The notes under the pieces are model-generated. The model did not search any database. It was not told the DNA's origin and worked only from the letters and a program-made list of their open reading frames with translations. The position numbers and the translations under genes were made by a program. A stretch of 64,000 nt of DNA, from positions 26,768 to 90,767 of the forward strand of contig DASRKX010000017.1 of NCBI GenBank assembly GCA_035648735.1. Reading direction: 5' to 3'. The stretch comes from REEB95 sp035648735. GTDB lineage: Bacteria; Pseudomonadota; Alphaproteobacteria; ATCC43930; CGMCC-115725. Shown piece by piece: positions 25,824 through 35,502 of the stretch. The first letter of the stretch is position 1; each line of letters opens with the position of its first letter.

Positions 25824-27176
25824 CTAGCCGTCGCGCAGACGCTTGGCATCGTTTTTGATGTCGAGCGCCCGCTGGCGCTCCGCTCCGGGCGGTAACAGCT
25901 TGCTGGCGCGATCCGCCTGCTGGCCGGCCGTCTGGTAATCGCCATTTGTCATACCTTCTTCGGCCAGCGACAGCGCCGCCATGCCGATGTTGTTGCTGCG
26001 GCCATAGGCGATGGCCAGGAAATGCCAAGCATCCGGGTTCTCGTTTTCAAAGTGCACGGCGTCGGCCAGCATTGCCAGCGCCTTGGGCACCATGGCTTGA
26101 TCGTTGGTCTCGAGCTCGACCTGCGCCAGCTCGATGCGCAGCAGCGGCGTGTCCGGCGCAAGCTGCACAGCCTTCTGGTAGGGCGCCACGGCCTCGGCGA
26201 TGCGACCGTTCTCGAACAGCATCTGGCCCTTGAGCTCCTGGTAATACGGGTTGTCGGGATAATCGTGGATCAGGCCGTCGATGGCGGACAACGCGTCCTT
26301 CATCTGCGGAATACGATAGAACGCAATGGCGCGCGCATAGCGCGCCGGTACGGAGGTGTCCTCGGCCTTGTATTTGGCGAGCGTCGCCGTGGGCGGGTTG
26401 AGGAACGCATCGAGCTTCGCCTGCATGACCTTGAATTGGGCCACCCATTCCGGCGGATCGACATTCTTCGAATAGGGCGACGTCCGCACATGGTCGCGGA
26501 TGTATTCAATACGCTGGCGGGTGAGCGGGTGGGTGCGTAGATAGGGATCCTGCCGCTGCGCCGACAGCAACTCTTCCTGCGCCAGGATATCGAAGAAATC
26601 GAGCAGCCCCTGAGCCGATTGATGCGTGCGGTCGAGAAAGGTGAGGGCGGCGTGATCGGCGGAGGCTTCCTGGGTTACCGAGAAGGAGAGGTAGGAGCGC
26701 TCGCCAACGCTCTCGCCGCTCAAGATGGCGGCGCCGGCGGCATCGCCGTTGCCGTGGCCGGCGATGCCCGCCAGCGCGCCCACCGCCATGCCGATGAGCG
26801 CCTTGATCGAGGCATTGTGCATCTCCTCTTGCATGCGCACGAGATGCCCGCCGGCGATGTGGCCGGTTTCGTGCGCCATGATGCCGATGACCTCGTTCGG
26901 CCGGTCGGCGCGCAGCAGCGTGCCGGTGTTCATGAACAGATTCTGGCCGCCGGCAACGAAGGAATTGAGTGTCGGATCGTTAATGATATAGATGTGCACG
27001 GCGCGGGCATCGAGGCCGGCGGCGCGGAAAATCGGCGCTGCGAAGGTGCGGATGAGATTTTCGGTCTCGGCGTCGCGAATGAGGCTCGGCGAATCATCGG
27101 CGAGCGCACTCCGCGCCAGCAGGATGCTCGCCATCAAAACGACACATAAGCCCTTGAGGAAAATGCGCAAACTCAA
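25824..27176 (-). CDS. M48 family metalloprotease with TPR region (BepA-like)
   Basis: A 450-residue secreted zinc protease. The signal is MSLRIFLKGLCVVLMASILL to ALA. The HEXXH zinc site is in GIMAHETGHIAGGHL, with SVGERSYLSFSVTQEASADHAALTFLD carrying the third ligand. The C-terminal half consists of helical repeats with TPR character (AVAPYQKAVQLAPDTPLLRI, LADAVHFENENPDAWHFLAI). This is the BepA/YfgC layout, whose members degrade or fold outer membrane proteins in the periplasm. It begins the minus-strand run and is divergent from the class I aminotransferase, 78 bases away. Confidence 0.93.
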   Translation of the reverse strand: MSLRIFLKGLCVVLMASILLARSALADDSPSLIRDAETENLIRTFAAPIFRAAGLDARAVHIYIINDPTLNSFVAGGQNLFMNTGTLLRADRPNEVIGIMAHETGHIAGGHLVRMQEEMHNASIKALIGMAVGALAGIAGHGNGDAAGAAILSGESVGERSYLSFSVTQEASADHAALTFLDRTHQSAQGLLDFFDILAQEELLSAQRQDPYLRTHPLTRQRIEYIRDHVRTSPYSKNVDPPEWVAQFKVMQAKLDAFLNPPTATLAKYKAEDTSVPARYARAIAFYRIPQMKDALSAIDGLIHDYPDNPYYQELKGQMLFENGRIAEAVAPYQKAVQLAPDTPLLRIELAQVELETNDQAMVPKALAMLADAVHFENENPDAWHFLAIAYGRSNNIGMAALSLAEEGMTNGDYQTAGQQADRASKLLPPGAERQRALDIKNDAKRLRDG

Positions 27177-27254
27177 TCGCGGCTCCGTTCCGGCGCTTAC
27201 CTTCCGTCAATCCTCGTCCGGCCGTCAACCGGCGATTTCTCGGGCGCGCGCGCG

Positions 27255-28403
27255 ATGACGCTCAAGGTCTCGGCGCGCGGCGGCGTGGCGCCGTTTATCG
27301 TGATGGACGTGTTGCGGGCGGCGAACGAGCGCGCCGCTTCGGGCAAGGACGTGCTGCACTTGGAGGTTGGACAACCGTCAACCCCCGCCCCAAAAGGCGT
27401 CACCGCCGCTGCCCGCGCCGCGCTCGACAAAGAGGTGCTGGGATATACCGATGCAGTCGGCCTGCCCGCGCTGCGCCGCGCGATCGCCGGCTTTTACGGG
27501 ACGCGTTACGGCGTCGCCTGCGATCCGGCGCGCATCGTCGTCACCACCGGCTCGTCCGCCGGGTTCATCCTCGCTTGCCTCGCGGGGTTCGATGCTGGCG
27601 ACAAGGTGGCGATCGCCGCACCGGGCTATCCCGCGTATCGCAATATCCTGCGGGCGCTCGATCTGGTGCCGGTCGAATTGTCCGTCGGGCCGGCGGAGCG
27701 CTATCAGGTGACGCTCGATCTATTGCGCGCGGCCGGCCCGGACCTTGAGGGCTTGATCGTGGCGAGCCCGGCCAATCCGACCGGCACGATGCTGCCGGCC
27801 GCCGAGCTGGCGGCCATCGCCGACTATTGCCGCGGCGCCGGGATTCGCCTGATCTCCGACGAGATCTACCACGGCATCACCTACGGTGCCGCGGCCTCGA
27901 CCGCGTTGGCGCACGATCCGCAGGCGATCGTGGTCAACAGCTTTTCCAAGTATTTCTCGATGACCGGCTGGCGCATCGGCTGGATGGTGGTGCCCGACGA
28001 CATGCTGCGCGCCGTCGATTGCCTGGCGCAGAATCTTTTCGTGTCGCCGCCGTCGTTGTCGCAACACGCGGCTTGCGCCGCCTTCGATTGCCTACCCGAG
28101 CTCGACGCCAATGTCGCGCGCTATGCCGAGAACCGTGCCCTGCTGCTCGAGGAGCTGCCGCGCGCCGGCTTCGATCGCCTGGCGCCATCGGACGGCGCGT
28201 TCTACCTCTATGCGGATATCGGGCACCTGACCAATGACAGCGACGAATTCTGCCGGCGTTTATTGCGCGAGACGGGCGTCGCGCTGACGCCGGGCATCGA
28301 TTTCGATCCGGCGCGCGGGCGCTCGACGCTGCGGCTCTGCTACGCCGGCACCGCCGAGACCATCGCCGCGGCGGCGCGCCAGCTGAAGAATTGGCGGCGG
28401 TGA
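27255..28403 (+). CDS. Class I/II pyridoxal phosphate-dependent aminotransferase
   Basis: A 382-residue fold-type I aminotransferase. Landmarks are HLEVGQPSTPAPKGV, TTGSSAGFILAC, VASPANPTGTMLP, the cofactor-binding ISDEIYHGITYG, and the PLP lysine in VVNSFSKYFSMTGWRIGWMV. The C terminus LRLCYAGTAETIAAAARQL fits. Members transfer amino groups among aspartate, aromatic amino acids or alanine; the exact substrate is not clear. It stops 4 bases before the stop of the convergent rne gene. Confidence 0.93.
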   Translation: MTLKVSARGGVAPFIVMDVLRAANERAASGKDVLHLEVGQPSTPAPKGVTAAARAALDKEVLGYTDAVGLPALRRAIAGFYGTRYGVACDPARIVVTTGSSAGFILACLAGFDAGDKVAIAAPGYPAYRNILRALDLVPVELSVGPAERYQVTLDLLRAAGPDLEGLIVASPANPTGTMLPAAELAAIADYCRGAGIRLISDEIYHGITYGAAASTALAHDPQAIVVNSFSKYFSMTGWRIGWMVVPDDMLRAVDCLAQNLFVSPPSLSQHAACAAFDCLPELDANVARYAENRALLLEELPRAGFDRLAPSDGAFYLYADIGHLTNDSDEFCRRLLRETGVALTPGIDFDPARGRSTLRLCYAGTAETIAAAARQLKNWRR

Positions 28404-28407
28404 CGCC

Positions 28408-31131
28408 TTAGCGCCGCCACCAGCCCCGCTTGGGATTGCCGGGCGGTTCGACTGTGTCGCTCGCCGGCGGCGCGCTTTGCGGTGCGGGCGCGGCGGGCTC
28501 CGGCTCCCGGCTCCAAGACGGGGCGGCGGACGGCGGCTCATGCGGGGTCTGCACCGCCGCTTCGGCGGGCTCGGGTCGCCGAAGCGGCATGTCCGCCCGC
28601 GCCGCCGGATCGCTTTCCGGTGGCGCGGACGCCCAATTGCCGCCGGCCTCGTTCGTCGTCCCCGGGCCGCCCTCGGCGTGCGGGGCACCGCCCTCGCCGC
28701 CGCGCCGCCGACGCCTGCCGCCACGGCGGCCGCGCCGACGCCGCCTGGGCCCGTCCGGATTCGGGCGGCCGCCCGCTTGCGGCTCGCCATTCGCGGGATG
28801 CGGTTCGCCAGCGACGGTCTCATAGACCAGTGCCGCGCCTTCGGGCGGCGCGGCGAAAGGTTGCTCGCCGGCATTCGGTACATAGGGCTGATCGCCGGGC
28901 GCCGCCGCGTAGGGCTGTGGCGCGCCATGCGGAGGCTGGTCCTGGCGGCCATCGCCGCCATGTCGGCCGCGCCGGCGGCGACGCCGACCACGGCCGCGGC
29001 CGGGACCGTCCTGGCCTTCGCCGCCCTGCTCGGCATGGGGTTGGTATCCGCGCGGCGGACGGGCACCCTCGTCCGGCTCGGCGAAATCGGCCGGCGCCGG
29101 GGCAGCGCCGTCGAGCGGCGCCTCCTCGTCGTCGACGATGACGTCATCCTCGTCCTCCAGCTCCGGCGTCGGCATCGGCGCCACCGGCAGCGCCGCGATC
29201 TCGGCCGGCGTCAGCGCACGCACGCGCTCCAGCTTGAAGGCGGGCGGGATCAACGTGTCGTCGCGTGTGATCGTGACGCGGAATCCGTAACGCGCTTCGG
29301 CTTGCTGCAGCGTGGCGCGTTTCTGGTTGAGGATGTAGAGCGCGACCGGCGTCGGCACCGCGACGACGATCTCGGCCGAACGGCGACGCACGCCTTCCTC
29401 CTCGATCGCACGCAAGACGTGCAGCGCGGTCGATTCCGTCGAGCGGATATTGCCGCTGCCCTGGCAATGCGGGCAGGGCTGGGTCGACGCCTCTATTAAG
29501 GAAGGCCGCAACCTTTGCCGCGACATTTCCAAGAGCCCGAAGGGGCTGATCCGACCAAGCTGGATGCGCGCGCGGTCGTGACGCATCGCCTCCTTCAGGC
29601 GGCGCTCGACCGCGTGCTGGTTGCGGTGCTCCTCCATGTCGATGAAGTCGATGACGATGAGGCCCGCGAGGTCGCGCAGCCGCAATTGGCGCGCGATCTC
29701 GTCCGACGCTTCAAGATTGGTCTTGTAGGCGGTCTCTTCGATGTTGCGCTCGCGTGTCGAGCGGCCCGAATTGACGTCGATCGCGACGAGCGCTTCCGTC
29801 GGGTTGAAGACGGCATAGCCCCCCGACTTCAACTGCACCACCGGCGAGTGGATAGCGTCGAGCTGGCTTTCGATCTGGTGGCGATGGAAGAGCGGCACCG
29901 TCGGGTCGCGATAGAGCTTCACCCGCTTGGTGTGGCTGGGCATGAGCATCGTCATGAACGAGCGCGCCTGGTTGTAGGCGTCGACGCCGTCGATCACCAC
30001 TTCCTCGATGTCGCGCGAATAAAGATCGCGGATCGAGCGCTTGATCAGGCTGCCTTCTTCATAGATCAGTGCCGGCGCGGTCGATTTGAGGGTGAGCTCG
30101 CGAATCTCGTCCCATAGCCGCCGCAGATATTCGAAATCGCGCTTGATTTCGGGCTTTGTTCGCTCGCTACCCGCGGTCCGGACGATGACACCCATGCCTT
30201 CCGGCACTTCGAGGTCGCTCATCAAATCCTTCAGCCGGCGCCGATCGGTCGAGCTGGTGATCTTGCGCGATACGCCGCCACCGCGCGGCGTATTCGGCAT
30301 CAGCACGCAATAGCGGCCGGCGAGCGACAGATATGTCGTCAGCGCCGCGCCCTTATTGCCGCGCTCTTCCTTCGTCACCTGCACGAGCATGATCTGCCGA
30401 CGCTTGATGACCTCTTGAATCTTGTAATGCCGGAACGGCCGGCGCGTCGGCCGGCGCGTCTCCTCCATTTCGTCGCCGCCGACGGTCTCGATGCCGCGGC
30501 CGACGCTACCGGCGGGAACGGCACTCGGTGCCGGTGCCGAGGCGTCCTCGCCGCTGGCTGGCGCGGCGGCTTCGTCGGGCATGACACCCGGCTCTTCGCT
30601 GGGCGCTTCAGTACCATGGGAAGAATCATCCGCGGACAACCCGTCATCGTCCGTGCCCTCGGCAGACGCATCGAGCTGGTTGCTGTCGCCCATTTCGCCC
30701 TGCGGCAGCGATTCCGCGGCGTCCAGCGGCGCGCTCGAAATCTCCTCCGCCGGCATGTCGAGCGGCATCGGATGCTCGGCCGGCGGCGGCCCCTCGAGCC
30801 CGGCCTGCTCGTGCACGTCTTCGCGCTCGTTCTCCGCGGCTTCGGCATCGCGCGCGGCTTCGAGCGCCGCTTCGCGATCCGCTACCGGAATGCGGTAGTA
30901 ATCGGGGTGGATTTCGTTGAAGGCAAGGAAGCCGTGCCGGTTTCCGCCGTATTCGACAAAGGCCGCCTGGAGCGAGGGTTCGACCCGCGTCACCCGGGCG
31001 AGGTAGATGTTACCTTTGATCTGCTTCTTGGTTGACGTCTCGTAGTCGAATTCGTCGAGACGGTTGCCGCTCAAAACCACCACACGGGTTTCTTCCGGGT
31101 GGGCGGCATCGATGAGCATGCGCTTGGTCAT
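28408..31131 (-). CDS. rne: Ribonuclease E
   Basis: The 907-residue endoribonuclease that starts mRNA decay and processes rRNA and tRNA. It begins with MTKRMLIDAAHPEETRVVVL and an S1 domain (LARVTRVEPSLQAAFVEYGG) that is interrupted at about residues 95-225 by a very acidic Pro/Glu/Ser insert before HYKIQEVIKRRQIMLVQVTK resumes. The catalytic part has VAIDVNSGRSTRERNIEETA and the zinc link CPHCQGSG. The C-terminal third is low complexity, Arg/Gly/Pro-rich and unstructured, the scaffold for degradosome partners, ending GNPKGGWWRR-like. GGAG stands 9 bases before the ATG. A long noncoding region lies upstream. Confidence 0.96.
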   Translation of the reverse strand: MTKRMLIDAAHPEETRVVVLSGNRLDEFDYETSTKKQIKGNIYLARVTRVEPSLQAAFVEYGGNRHGFLAFNEIHPDYYRIPVADREAALEAARDAEAAENEREDVHEQAGLEGPPPAEHPMPLDMPAEEISSAPLDAAESLPQGEMGDSNQLDASAEGTDDDGLSADDSSHGTEAPSEEPGVMPDEAAAPASGEDASAPAPSAVPAGSVGRGIETVGGDEMEETRRPTRRPFRHYKIQEVIKRRQIMLVQVTKEERGNKGAALTTYLSLAGRYCVLMPNTPRGGGVSRKITSSTDRRRLKDLMSDLEVPEGMGVIVRTAGSERTKPEIKRDFEYLRRLWDEIRELTLKSTAPALIYEEGSLIKRSIRDLYSRDIEEVVIDGVDAYNQARSFMTMLMPSHTKRVKLYRDPTVPLFHRHQIESQLDAIHSPVVQLKSGGYAVFNPTEALVAIDVNSGRSTRERNIEETAYKTNLEASDEIARQLRLRDLAGLIVIDFIDMEEHRNQHAVERRLKEAMRHDRARIQLGRISPFGLLEMSRQRLRPSLIEASTQPCPHCQGSGNIRSTESTALHVLRAIEEEGVRRRSAEIVVAVPTPVALYILNQKRATLQQAEARYGFRVTITRDDTLIPPAFKLERVRALTPAEIAALPVAPMPTPELEDEDDVIVDDEEAPLDGAAPAPADFAEPDEGARPPRGYQPHAEQGGEGQDGPGRGRGRRRRRRGRHGGDGRQDQPPHGAPQPYAAAPGDQPYVPNAGEQPFAAPPEGAALVYETVAGEPHPANGEPQAGGRPNPDGPRRRRRGRRGGRRRRRGGEGGAPHAEGGPGTTNEAGGNWASAPPESDPAARADMPLRRPEPAEAAVQTPHEPPSAAPSWSREPEPAAPAPQSAPPASDTVEPPGNPKRGWWRR

Positions 31132-31614
31132 GCCAATGAACTCCGAGGCGCGCCTGCCTGCCCGCGCGAAAGACGGGCGGCAGCGTCTGCCTGATAGGTG
31201 TGAAGCCGGCGCCGCCCGTCGATCGATCGGACTGGGCTAGAGCGAGGGTCATCCTGGGCTCTTTTCGGGCGCCGCAGCCGAAATGGCCGGCGCGGCTTCT
31301 GGGTTTCGTCAAACCATTCGGTCTTCAGCGTTTCGGTGGGGCGCGCGATGCCTTGGCATCGCCGCGAGTCCCGCCGCGCCGCCGCCGCCAGCCCTGGGCC
31401 GGAAGCGCAGACCGCGGTGTTTCGCCTCAATAGGATACTAGCCGGCGGCCTTCTCCACAACCGCCTCGTATGGCCCAGCCCGGCATTCGGGCACCGGCGC
31501 CCGATAGGTTAACGCGCTTTCCCCTTGGAAAGCGGCCATGGCGGCGCCATAAAGCGCCCGCAGGATCGCGCGCGACTCCCGGTTGCGCTAGGATAGGCGC
31601 GCGGGTGACGGGCC
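31132..31614. promoter_or_regulatory. Divergent rne/PBP1A intergenic region with a leader hairpin
   Basis: A 483-base gap with no convincing gene. A hairpin on the rne side (31154-31183, two 5-bp stems separated by one bulged base) would lie in the mRNA leader just before the rne start. RNase E autoregulates through its leader in E. coli, so a long leader here could serve that end. An amidase gene that often separates rne and PBP1A in alphaproteobacteria is absent. Confidence 0.45.
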
Positions 31615-34074
31615 ATGATGAAGCTTTTGAAATTCCTCTTCGTTCTCGGGCTTTTCGCCGGGATCATCGGCGTCGGCTTTGCCGGGCTGGCGGTCTGGTA
31701 CTTCAGCCGGGAACTGCCGGATTACCAGCAACTCGCCGATTACCAGCCGTCGATCGTCACCCGCGTTCATGCTGCGGACGGCCGGCTGCTGGCCGAATAC
31801 GCCACCGAGAAGCGTGTCTTCGTGCCGGTGAGCGCCATGCCGCCGCTGGTGATCCATGCCTTCCTCGCCGCCGAGGACCGGAACTTCTATTCGCATGCCG
31901 GGATCGATCCGCTGTCGATGGCGCGCGCCGCCTTCACCGATATCTTCCGGCTGGGGTCGCATAAGCGGCCGATCGGCGCCTCGACGATTACCCAGCAGGT
32001 GGCGAAGAACTTCCTGCTGACCAACGAGGTTTCGCTCGAGCGGAAGATGAAGGAAGCGCTCATCGCCATCCGCATGGAACAGGTGCTGAGCAAGGACCAC
32101 ATCCTCGAGCTCTACATGAACGAGATTTATCTCGGCAGCGGCTCCTATGGCGTGGCCGCCGCGGCGCTGACCTATTTCAACAAATCGCTCGACGAGTTGA
32201 CCGTCGAGGAGGCGGCTTTTCTCGCGGCGCTCCCCAAGGCACCGAACAACTACAACCCGCAGCGCTTTCCCGAAGCCGCCAAGGAGCGTCGCGACTGGGT
32301 CATCGACCGCATGGTCGAGGCGAATTTTATCACCGCGCAACAGGCGCGTGCGGCCCAGGCTATGCCGATCGTGCTCGGCAAGCGCAACGACACGGAGCTG
32401 ACGCGCGCCGATTATTTCACCGAGGAAGTCCGCCGCGAGCTGCTGGCGCGCTATGGCGAGCGGAAGCTCTATAGCGGCGGATTGTCGGTGCGCACCAGCC
32501 TCGATCCGACGCTGCAGCGCGCCGCCGAAAAATCGCTGCGCAACGCGCTCGAAGCCTATGACCGTCGTCACGGCTATCGCGGGCCAGTCGCGCGCACAGG
32601 GGCCGATGATCAATGGCAATCGCGCCTAGCCGCGCTGCCGCTGCCGGCGGGCGCGGCCGATGTCGGCTGGAACAAGGCGCTGATCCTCACGACCGAAGCC
32701 GACGCCGCGGTGATCGGCTTCGCCGACGGGACGCGCGGCAAGATTCCCTATGAGGAGTTGCGCTGGGCACGCAAGAAGCTGACCGAGGACAGTCTCGGCC
32801 CGGTGCCGGCCAATCCGGCCGCTGCGGTGTCGCCGGGCGACGTGGTGCTGGTCGAGAAGCTGGCGAGCGGTGATTACGCGTTGCGCCAGATTCCGGCGGT
32901 CTCCGGCGCGCTCGTCGCGATGGATCCGCATACCGGCCGCGTCCTGGCCATGACCGGCGGCTTCAGCTATGAGATCAGCCAATTCGACCGGGCGACGCAA
33001 GCCAAGCGGCAGACCGGATCGGCGATCAAGCCATTCGTCTATCTGGCGGCGCTCGATCACGGTTTTACGCCGTCGACACTGGTGCTGGACGCGCCCTTTG
33101 TCGTCGACCAGGGTCCCGGCCTGCCGAAATGGAACCCGACGAATTATGAGCATCGTTTCTACGGCCCGGTGCCGTTGCGCGTCGGCATCGAGGAATCGCT
33201 GAATCTGGTCACGGCGCGGGTCGGCACCACGGTCGGGTTGCCGATCATCAAGCAGTATATCGAGCGCTTTGGCATTCTCGACAACATGCCGCTCGAGAAC
33301 TCCTTCATCCTCGGCGCCGGCGAGACGACGCCGCTGCGCCTCACCACCGCCTACGCAATGCTGGTGAACGGCGGCAAGCGCATCAAGCCGACCTTTATCG
33401 ACCGGGTGCAGGACCGCAACGGGGCCACCATCTATCGCGCCGATCAGCGGCCCTGCGAGGGCTGCAACAACGTCGCCTGGAATAACCAGACGCCGCCGGA
33501 ATTGCCCGACACGCGCGAGCAGATCGCCGACCCGCGCAGCACCTACCAGATCGTCTCGATGCTTGAAGGCGTCGTCCAGCGTGGCACCGGCCGCATCGTC
33601 GCCTCGGTCGGCAAGCCTATCGCGGGCAAGACCGGCACGACCAACGATTCGAACGACACCTGGTTCGTGGGCTTCTCGCCCGATCTCGCGGCGGGAGTCT
33701 TCATCGGCTACGACACGCCCAAGAGTCTCGGCAAGCACGAAACCGGGGCGATGGTCTCGGCGCCCGCCTTCCGCGACTTCATGGCGACGGCGCTCAAGGA
33801 CAAGCCGGCGATTCCCTTCCGCATTCCGCCCGGCATCCGCCTAGTCCGCGTCAATCCGAAGACCGGGCAACTGGCGCAGGCCGGCGATAAGAATGTCATC
33901 TTCGAGGCGTTCAAGCCCGGCACCGAGCCGACCGGGCAACCCGGCCAAGTGGTCTCGGGCAACGGCATCACCCTGGGTGCCGGCGACATCATGCCGGGAG
34001 AGGGCGCCGCCGACGATGACGGGCCCGCTCCCTCGCAAGCCGCTCCCCGCGGCGGCACCGGCGGCCTATATTAG
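31615..34074 (+). CDS. mrcA: Penicillin-binding protein 1A
   Basis: An 819-residue bifunctional class A PBP that polymerises and crosslinks peptidoglycan in the periplasm. It has a membrane anchor at about residues 5-27, a GT51 glycosyltransferase domain with catalytic E87 in AAEDRNFYSH and GASTITQQVAKNFLL, then an OB-like insert, and a transpeptidase domain with S469-x-x-K472 (TGSAIKPF), SLN (EESLNLVTARVG) and K672-T-G (GKTGTTNDSNDTW). All key residues are intact. The C-terminal tail is disordered. Two ATGs are adjacent at 31615 and 31618. prfB starts 37 bases downstream. Confidence 0.96.
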   Translation: MMKLLKFLFVLGLFAGIIGVGFAGLAVWYFSRELPDYQQLADYQPSIVTRVHAADGRLLAEYATEKRVFVPVSAMPPLVIHAFLAAEDRNFYSHAGIDPLSMARAAFTDIFRLGSHKRPIGASTITQQVAKNFLLTNEVSLERKMKEALIAIRMEQVLSKDHILELYMNEIYLGSGSYGVAAAALTYFNKSLDELTVEEAAFLAALPKAPNNYNPQRFPEAAKERRDWVIDRMVEANFITAQQARAAQAMPIVLGKRNDTELTRADYFTEEVRRELLARYGERKLYSGGLSVRTSLDPTLQRAAEKSLRNALEAYDRRHGYRGPVARTGADDQWQSRLAALPLPAGAADVGWNKALILTTEADAAVIGFADGTRGKIPYEELRWARKKLTEDSLGPVPANPAAAVSPGDVVLVEKLASGDYALRQIPAVSGALVAMDPHTGRVLAMTGGFSYEISQFDRATQAKRQTGSAIKPFVYLAALDHGFTPSTLVLDAPFVVDQGPGLPKWNPTNYEHRFYGPVPLRVGIEESLNLVTARVGTTVGLPIIKQYIERFGILDNMPLENSFILGAGETTPLRLTTAYAMLVNGGKRIKPTFIDRVQDRNGATIYRADQRPCEGCNNVAWNNQTPPELPDTREQIADPRSTYQIVSMLEGVVQRGTGRIVASVGKPIAGKTGTTNDSNDTWFVGFSPDLAAGVFIGYDTPKSLGKHETGAMVSAPAFRDFMATALKDKPAIPFRIPPGIRLVRVNPKTGQLAQAGDKNVIFEAFKPGTEPTGQPGQVVSGNGITLGAGDIMPGEGAADDDGPAPSQAAPRGGTGGLY

Positions 34075-34110
34075 CTCCACCTTACGCATCGTTTTGACGG
34101 GGTTTCGCGC

Positions 34111-35245
34111 ATGCGCGCAGAGATAGAGACGGTCGCCGGCGATATTCGCCGTTCGTTGGCGTTGCTCAGGAGGCATCTTTGACTGGGATGTTTCCACCCG
34201 TCGGCTTGAGGAGCTGAACCGGCTCGCCGAAGCGCCCGATTTCTGGAACGATTCCACGCTCGCGCAACAGCTCATGCGCGAGCGCACTCGGCTCGAGCGC
34301 CTCGTCGGCGGCTACAAGCGCATCGAACGCGAGCTCGCCGACACGCTTGGCCTCGCCGAAATAGCCGAGGCCGAAGGCGACCAAGCGATGCTCGACGAGG
34401 CGCAAAAGGCGCTCGCCAAGCTGCGCGACGACGTCAAAGCGCGCGAGCTCGACAGCCTGCTGTCCGGCGAGGCCGACGGCAACGACGCCTATCTCGAGGT
34501 TCACGCCGGTGCCGGGGGCACCGAGGCGCAGGATTGGGCCGAGATGCTGTTGCGCATGTACATGCGCTGGGCCGATGCCCACAGCTACAAGGTCGAATGG
34601 ATCGAGGAAAGCGCAGGGGAGGGCGCCGGCGTCAAATCGGCGACCGTGCGCATCATCGGCGAGAACGCCTATGGCTGGCTCAAGACCGAGAGCGGCGTCC
34701 ACCGTCTGGTGCGCATCTCGCCCTTCGATGCGAATGCCCGGCGGCAGACCAGCTTCGCCTCGGTCTGGGTCTATCCGGTGGTCGACGACAAGATCGAGGT
34801 CGAGGTGGCGGATAAATATCTGCGGGTCGACACCTATCGGTCCTCGGGTGCCGGCGGACAGCACGTCAACAAGACCGACAGCGCCGTGCGCATGACCTAC
34901 ACGCCGCCCGGCGGCGACCGGCCGGTCGTGGTCGCTTGCCAGAGCGAACGCTCGCAGCATCAGAACCGGGCCAAGGCCATGGCCATGCTCAAGGCGCGGC
35001 TCTACGAGATCGAGCTCCAGAAGCAGGAGGCGCAGGCCGACGCCATGAACGCCACCAAGAGCGATATTGGCTGGGGCCACCAGATTCGGTCCTATGTGCT
35101 GCAGCCCTATCAGATGGTGAAGGATCTGCGGACCGGGGTGGAAATCGGCAATACCGGGGCGGTCCTCGATGGCGATATCGACCGCTTTCTGGAAGCCTCC
35201 CTGGCGGCCCGCATCAAGGGCGCAGACGCCGCCGCCGGCGCCTAA
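34111..35245 (+). CDS. prfB: Peptide chain release factor 2 with programmed +1 frameshift
   Basis: RF2 recognises UGA and UAA stop codons and triggers peptide release. The gene is in two frames: 34111-34179 encodes the first 23 residues (MRAEIETVAGDIRRSLALLR onward) and ends at an in-frame TGA at 34180; after a +1 shift the frame from 34181 to 35245 gives the remaining 354 residues, 377 in all, the normal length. The second part begins DWDVSTRRLEELNRLAEAP, as RF2 does. GGQ is present in SSGAGGQHVNKTDSAVR. Low RF2 makes ribosomes pause at the TGA and shift, which restores RF2 levels. Confidence 0.96.
34168..34183 (+). promoter_or_regulatory. RF2 programmed +1 frameshift site
   Basis: AGGAGG (34168-34173), a Shine-Dalgarno-like element, lies exactly three bases before the slippery CTT codon (34177-34179), followed by TGA and C (34180-34183). 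This reproduces the spacing and CTT-TGA-C core of the E. coli site, so autoregulation should work. Confidence 0.95.
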
Positions 35246-35502
35246 GGCTCGTTTCAACATATTGGAATCATTAGTATTTTTATTACTGGCATCGAGGTTC
35301 GCCAAGTAATGACAACATGTCAATTTTATTAACAAATTGAGTCAGGGAATCCAATAGGTTAAGTGGATATCTCGCTATCCTTATTCACCATGTTATGGTA
35401 AACTCTTGATTCAGAATGCCCAATTTTTGGGACACTCTGTGCATAAATCTGGGGAAAGCGTGTCTAAAACGTCAGCGAAAATAGAGACTCGACGGTTCGC
35501 GC
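35246..35502. other. AT-rich noncoding island with DnaA-box-like sites, GANTC sites and hairpins
   Basis: This 257-base gap between the convergent 3' ends of prfB and a small membrane gene is strikingly AT-rich for this genome. It holds an exact DnaA box on the minus strand (35438-35446, TTATGCACA), one-mismatch boxes at 35326-35334 and 35381-35389, and five GANTC sites (35265, 35339, 35347, 35408, 35486). Four short hairpins occur: about 35284-35310, 35310-35322 followed by ATTTTATT, 35365-35380 and 35419-35431. No protein frame looks real. It could end the prfB transcript, encode a small RNA or be a replication-related site. Confidence 0.55.
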
